In this document: piece by piece, positions 14,285-15,747 of the stretch
Position numbering within the stretch: position 1 is the stretch's first letter
Layout: each line of letters starts with the position of its first letter
DNA from: Firmicutes bacterium UBA1393
Lineage (GTDB): Bacteria > Bacillota > DTU025
Assembly: GCA_002305255.1 (NCBI GenBank)
Contig: DBQN01000085.1
Coordinates: 37,334-53,080, forward strand
DNA: 15,747 nucleotides
Direction of reading: 5' to 3'
Translations under genes and position numbers: made by a program
Notes under the pieces: generated by a model
Database searches by the model: none
Told to the model about the DNA's origin: nothing
Seen by the model: the letters and a program-made list of their open reading frames with translations, nothing else

Positions 14285-15256
14285 CTACTTGCGCTTACGC
14301 TGAATCAGCACAGCACCGATGATGACAAGTCCCTTCACCGTGCCTTGAAGGTATGGTGACACTCCAAGCATGTTGAGCATGTTGTTGATGATGCCGAGAG
14401 TCGCCGCCCCATACACAGTGCCGAACACAGTGCCACTGCCGCCCGTCATCGGCGTGCCCCCGATTATCACGGCCGCCACCGAATCGAGCTCGTAGTTGAC
14501 ACCTGCGTTCGAGGAACTGATGGAGTTGAGTCTGGAAGACAGGAGTACGGCCGATATTGCCACGGTGAGACCGGTTATCACGTACGAGACAAACCTCACT
14601 CTGTCTACGTCGATCGCGGCGTATTTTGCGACCTTCTCGTTGGATCCCACGGCGCACACGTACCTGCCGTAGCGGGTGCGAGTCAACACCAGATGCAACA
14701 ACACCGCCAGGCCAATCATCACCCACACGGGTATAGGCACCCGCAGAAACTGCCCCATGCCTAGCTTGGGGTAGAGCGAGCTCGACGACCTGAACTCGCC
14801 TGCATTGCTTATGTATAGAGTGAGAGAGCGGTACACTGCCAGCGTGCCCAGAGTCACGATGAAAGGGGCTACCTTGCCCTTGGTGACGATCAACCCGTTC
14901 AGGGCCCCGATCACAATGCCCAGAACTGCCGCCACAATGGTGGCTCCGACTATGGCCCAGAACCCCCCGCCCAGCTTATTGAGGGTCAAGATGGCGACTC
15001 CGCCCACCAGCGCCGTCATAGACCCCACCGACAGGTCGATACCGCCTGAGATGATGACGAACGTCATCCCAAGTGCGATGATGCCTGTGTATGACACCTG
15101 CCGCAGGATGTTCAGGATGTTCTGAAGTTGCAGAAAGTACGGACTCGCAACCGACGATATGACGAACAGAAGCGCGAGGGCGTAAAGCGCGCCGTTCTTC
15201 TCCCAGTCGAGCTTCAGGAACTTTCTCAATCTTGTCTGTGCACTCGCAGTAGTCAC
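14285..15256 (-). CDS. Sugar ABC transporter permease (RbsC-like, CUT2 family)
   Basis: A 323-residue polytopic membrane protein with about eight to ten hydrophobic segments. The CUT2-permease hallmark GMTFVIISGGIDLSVGSMTALVGG lies near residues 42-66. YAAIDVDRVRFVSYVITGLTVAISA and AVIIGGTPMTGGSGTVFGTVYGA are the cytoplasmic coupling region and the conserved C-terminal motif of RbsC/MglC proteins. The start is GTG at 15256, eight bases after AAGGGG and overlapping the ATPase stop in GTGA. It forms the channel that pairs with the ATPase and the binding protein encoded on either side. Confidence 0.94.
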   Translation of the reverse strand: MTTASAQTRLRKFLKLDWEKNGALYALALLFVISSVASPYFLQLQNILNILRQVSYTGIIALGMTFVIISGGIDLSVGSMTALVGGVAILTLNKLGGGFWAIVGATIVAAVLGIVIGALNGLIVTKGKVAPFIVTLGTLAVYRSLTLYISNAGEFRSSSSLYPKLGMGQFLRVPIPVWVMIGLAVLLHLVLTRTRYGRYVCAVGSNEKVAKYAAIDVDRVRFVSYVITGLTVAISAVLLSSRLNSISSSNAGVNYELDSVAAVIIGGTPMTGGSGTVFGTVYGAATLGIINNMLNMLGVSPYLQGTVKGLVIIGAVLIQRKRK

Positions 15257-15747
15257 GACGCTCGCCCCTTCACGCCAGTGGCGTAATACATGATCTCTTC
15301 CTCGTTGATGTGCCCGCCCTCTACCACCCCCGAGATGCGGCCGTCTCGCATCACGGCAACTCGATTCGACATGCCGATGATCTCCTCGAGCTCAGAGGAG
15401 ATGAGGATACACGATATGCCCGACGCCACGAGTTCGTGGATGAAGTCATATATCTCGCGTTTGGCATACACATCAATGCCCCGAGTGGGCTCGTCTAGTA
15501 TGAATATCTCCGGCCCCGGGTCGAGGCACTTCGCGAGCGATACCTTCTGCTGGTTCCCACCGCTCAGGAACTCCAGTCGCGCGTCTATCGACGGGGCTTT
15601 GATGCTGAAGCGGTTCATGTAGAACCCGGCCCGCTCACGCTCTTTGCGGAAGTCGATGAGCAGCCGGCAGTAGTCTTTGAGCGATACCAGCGTCGTGTTC
15701 TCCGCAAGGCCAAAGCTGGTGAGCACACCGATGCCCTGCCTGTCTTC
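15253..15747 (-). CDS. Sugar ABC transporter ATPase (RbsA/MglA-like), C-terminal part (continues beyond right edge)
   Basis: The last 164 residues of a two-domain CUT2 ATPase; the N-terminal ATPase domain and the start lie outside the window. The visible part is the second nucleotide-binding domain: EDRQGIG at the edge, then SFGLAENTTLVSL, signature LSGGNQQKVSLAKCL, Walker B IFILDEPTRGIDV, ISSELEEIIGMSNRVAVMRDGRI (the switch-region equivalent) and a short C-terminal tail. Reading runs open to the window edge, so an apparent GTG at 15726 is internal rather than the start. Its stop overlaps the permease start by 4 bp. It would energise sugar import on the cytoplasmic face. Confidence 0.95.
   Translation of the reverse strand, partial: EDRQGIGVLTSFGLAENTTLVSLKDYCRLLIDFRKERERAGFYMNRFSIKAPSIDARLEFLSGGNQQKVSLAKCLDPGPEIFILDEPTRGIDVYAKREIYDFIHELVASGISCILISSELEEIIGMSNRVAVMRDGRISGVVEGGHINEEEIMYYATGVKGRAS

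Noticed and set aside
15253..15726. Complete short ATPase gene starting at GTG 15726
   Set aside because: The frame stays open to the window edge with typical CUT2 ATPase residues (EDRQGIG), so the true start is outside.
1..15747. CRISPR array, IS element or integrase/att pair marking an island
   Set aside because: No regularly spaced repeats, transposase or integrase motifs, or matching direct repeats at the borders of the accessory block were seen.

Overview
The window is bacterial DNA of fairly high GC (high fifties percent by eye), with strong Shine-Dalgarno sites and tightly packed operons. Neither solute-binding protein has a convincing lipobox, so both look soluble and periplasmic. 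This suggests an organism with an outer membrane rather than a classical monoderm Firmicute. I cannot name the genus. No tRNA, rRNA, IS element, integrase or CRISPR array was found.

Layout. (A) 1-7959, minus strand: one long catabolic operon. Transcription order is an oligopeptide/dipeptide-type solute-binding protein, a DppB-like permease, a DppC-like permease, a GntR/UTRA regulator, two RraA-like proteins, an M20 metallohydrolase with altered metal ligands, a third RraA-like protein, and an M20D amidohydrolase that runs off the left edge. Gaps are short or negative. The transporter ATPases are not in the window. (B) 7960-8406: a divergent intergenic region with several inverted repeats, including a perfect 14-bp palindrome upstream of the minus operon. 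(C) 8407-12999, plus strand: an accessory block. It holds a PD-(D/E)XK nuclease plus DUF2075 (Schlafen group 3-type) helicase fusion, overlapped by a DCTPP1-like MazG nucleotide pyrophosphohydrolase; a free methionine-(R)-sulfoxide reductase (msrC); and an XRE-ImmA/IrrE metalloprotease overlapped by a DUF4411 PIN-type toxin. (D) 13000-13227: a convergent intergenic region with two tandem operator-like palindromes, a possible 13-codon ORF and a strong bidirectional hairpin terminator. (E) 13228-15747, minus strand: a ribose/galactose-type sugar ABC operon (ATPase, cut by the right edge; permease; periplasmic binding protein).

How they fit together. In region A the binding protein and permeases probably import an amide- or peptide-like compound. 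The M20 enzymes would open its amide bonds, and the RraA-fold proteins (relatives of HMG/CHA aldolase) would process the keto-acid part under GntR control. The substrate cannot be read from the sequence. Region C looks like a small defence/stress island between two transport operons. Its most interesting parts are the nuclease-helicase/pyrophosphohydrolase pair (a candidate two-gene antiviral module) and the ImmA/PIN pair (a recognisable toxin-antitoxin arrangement).
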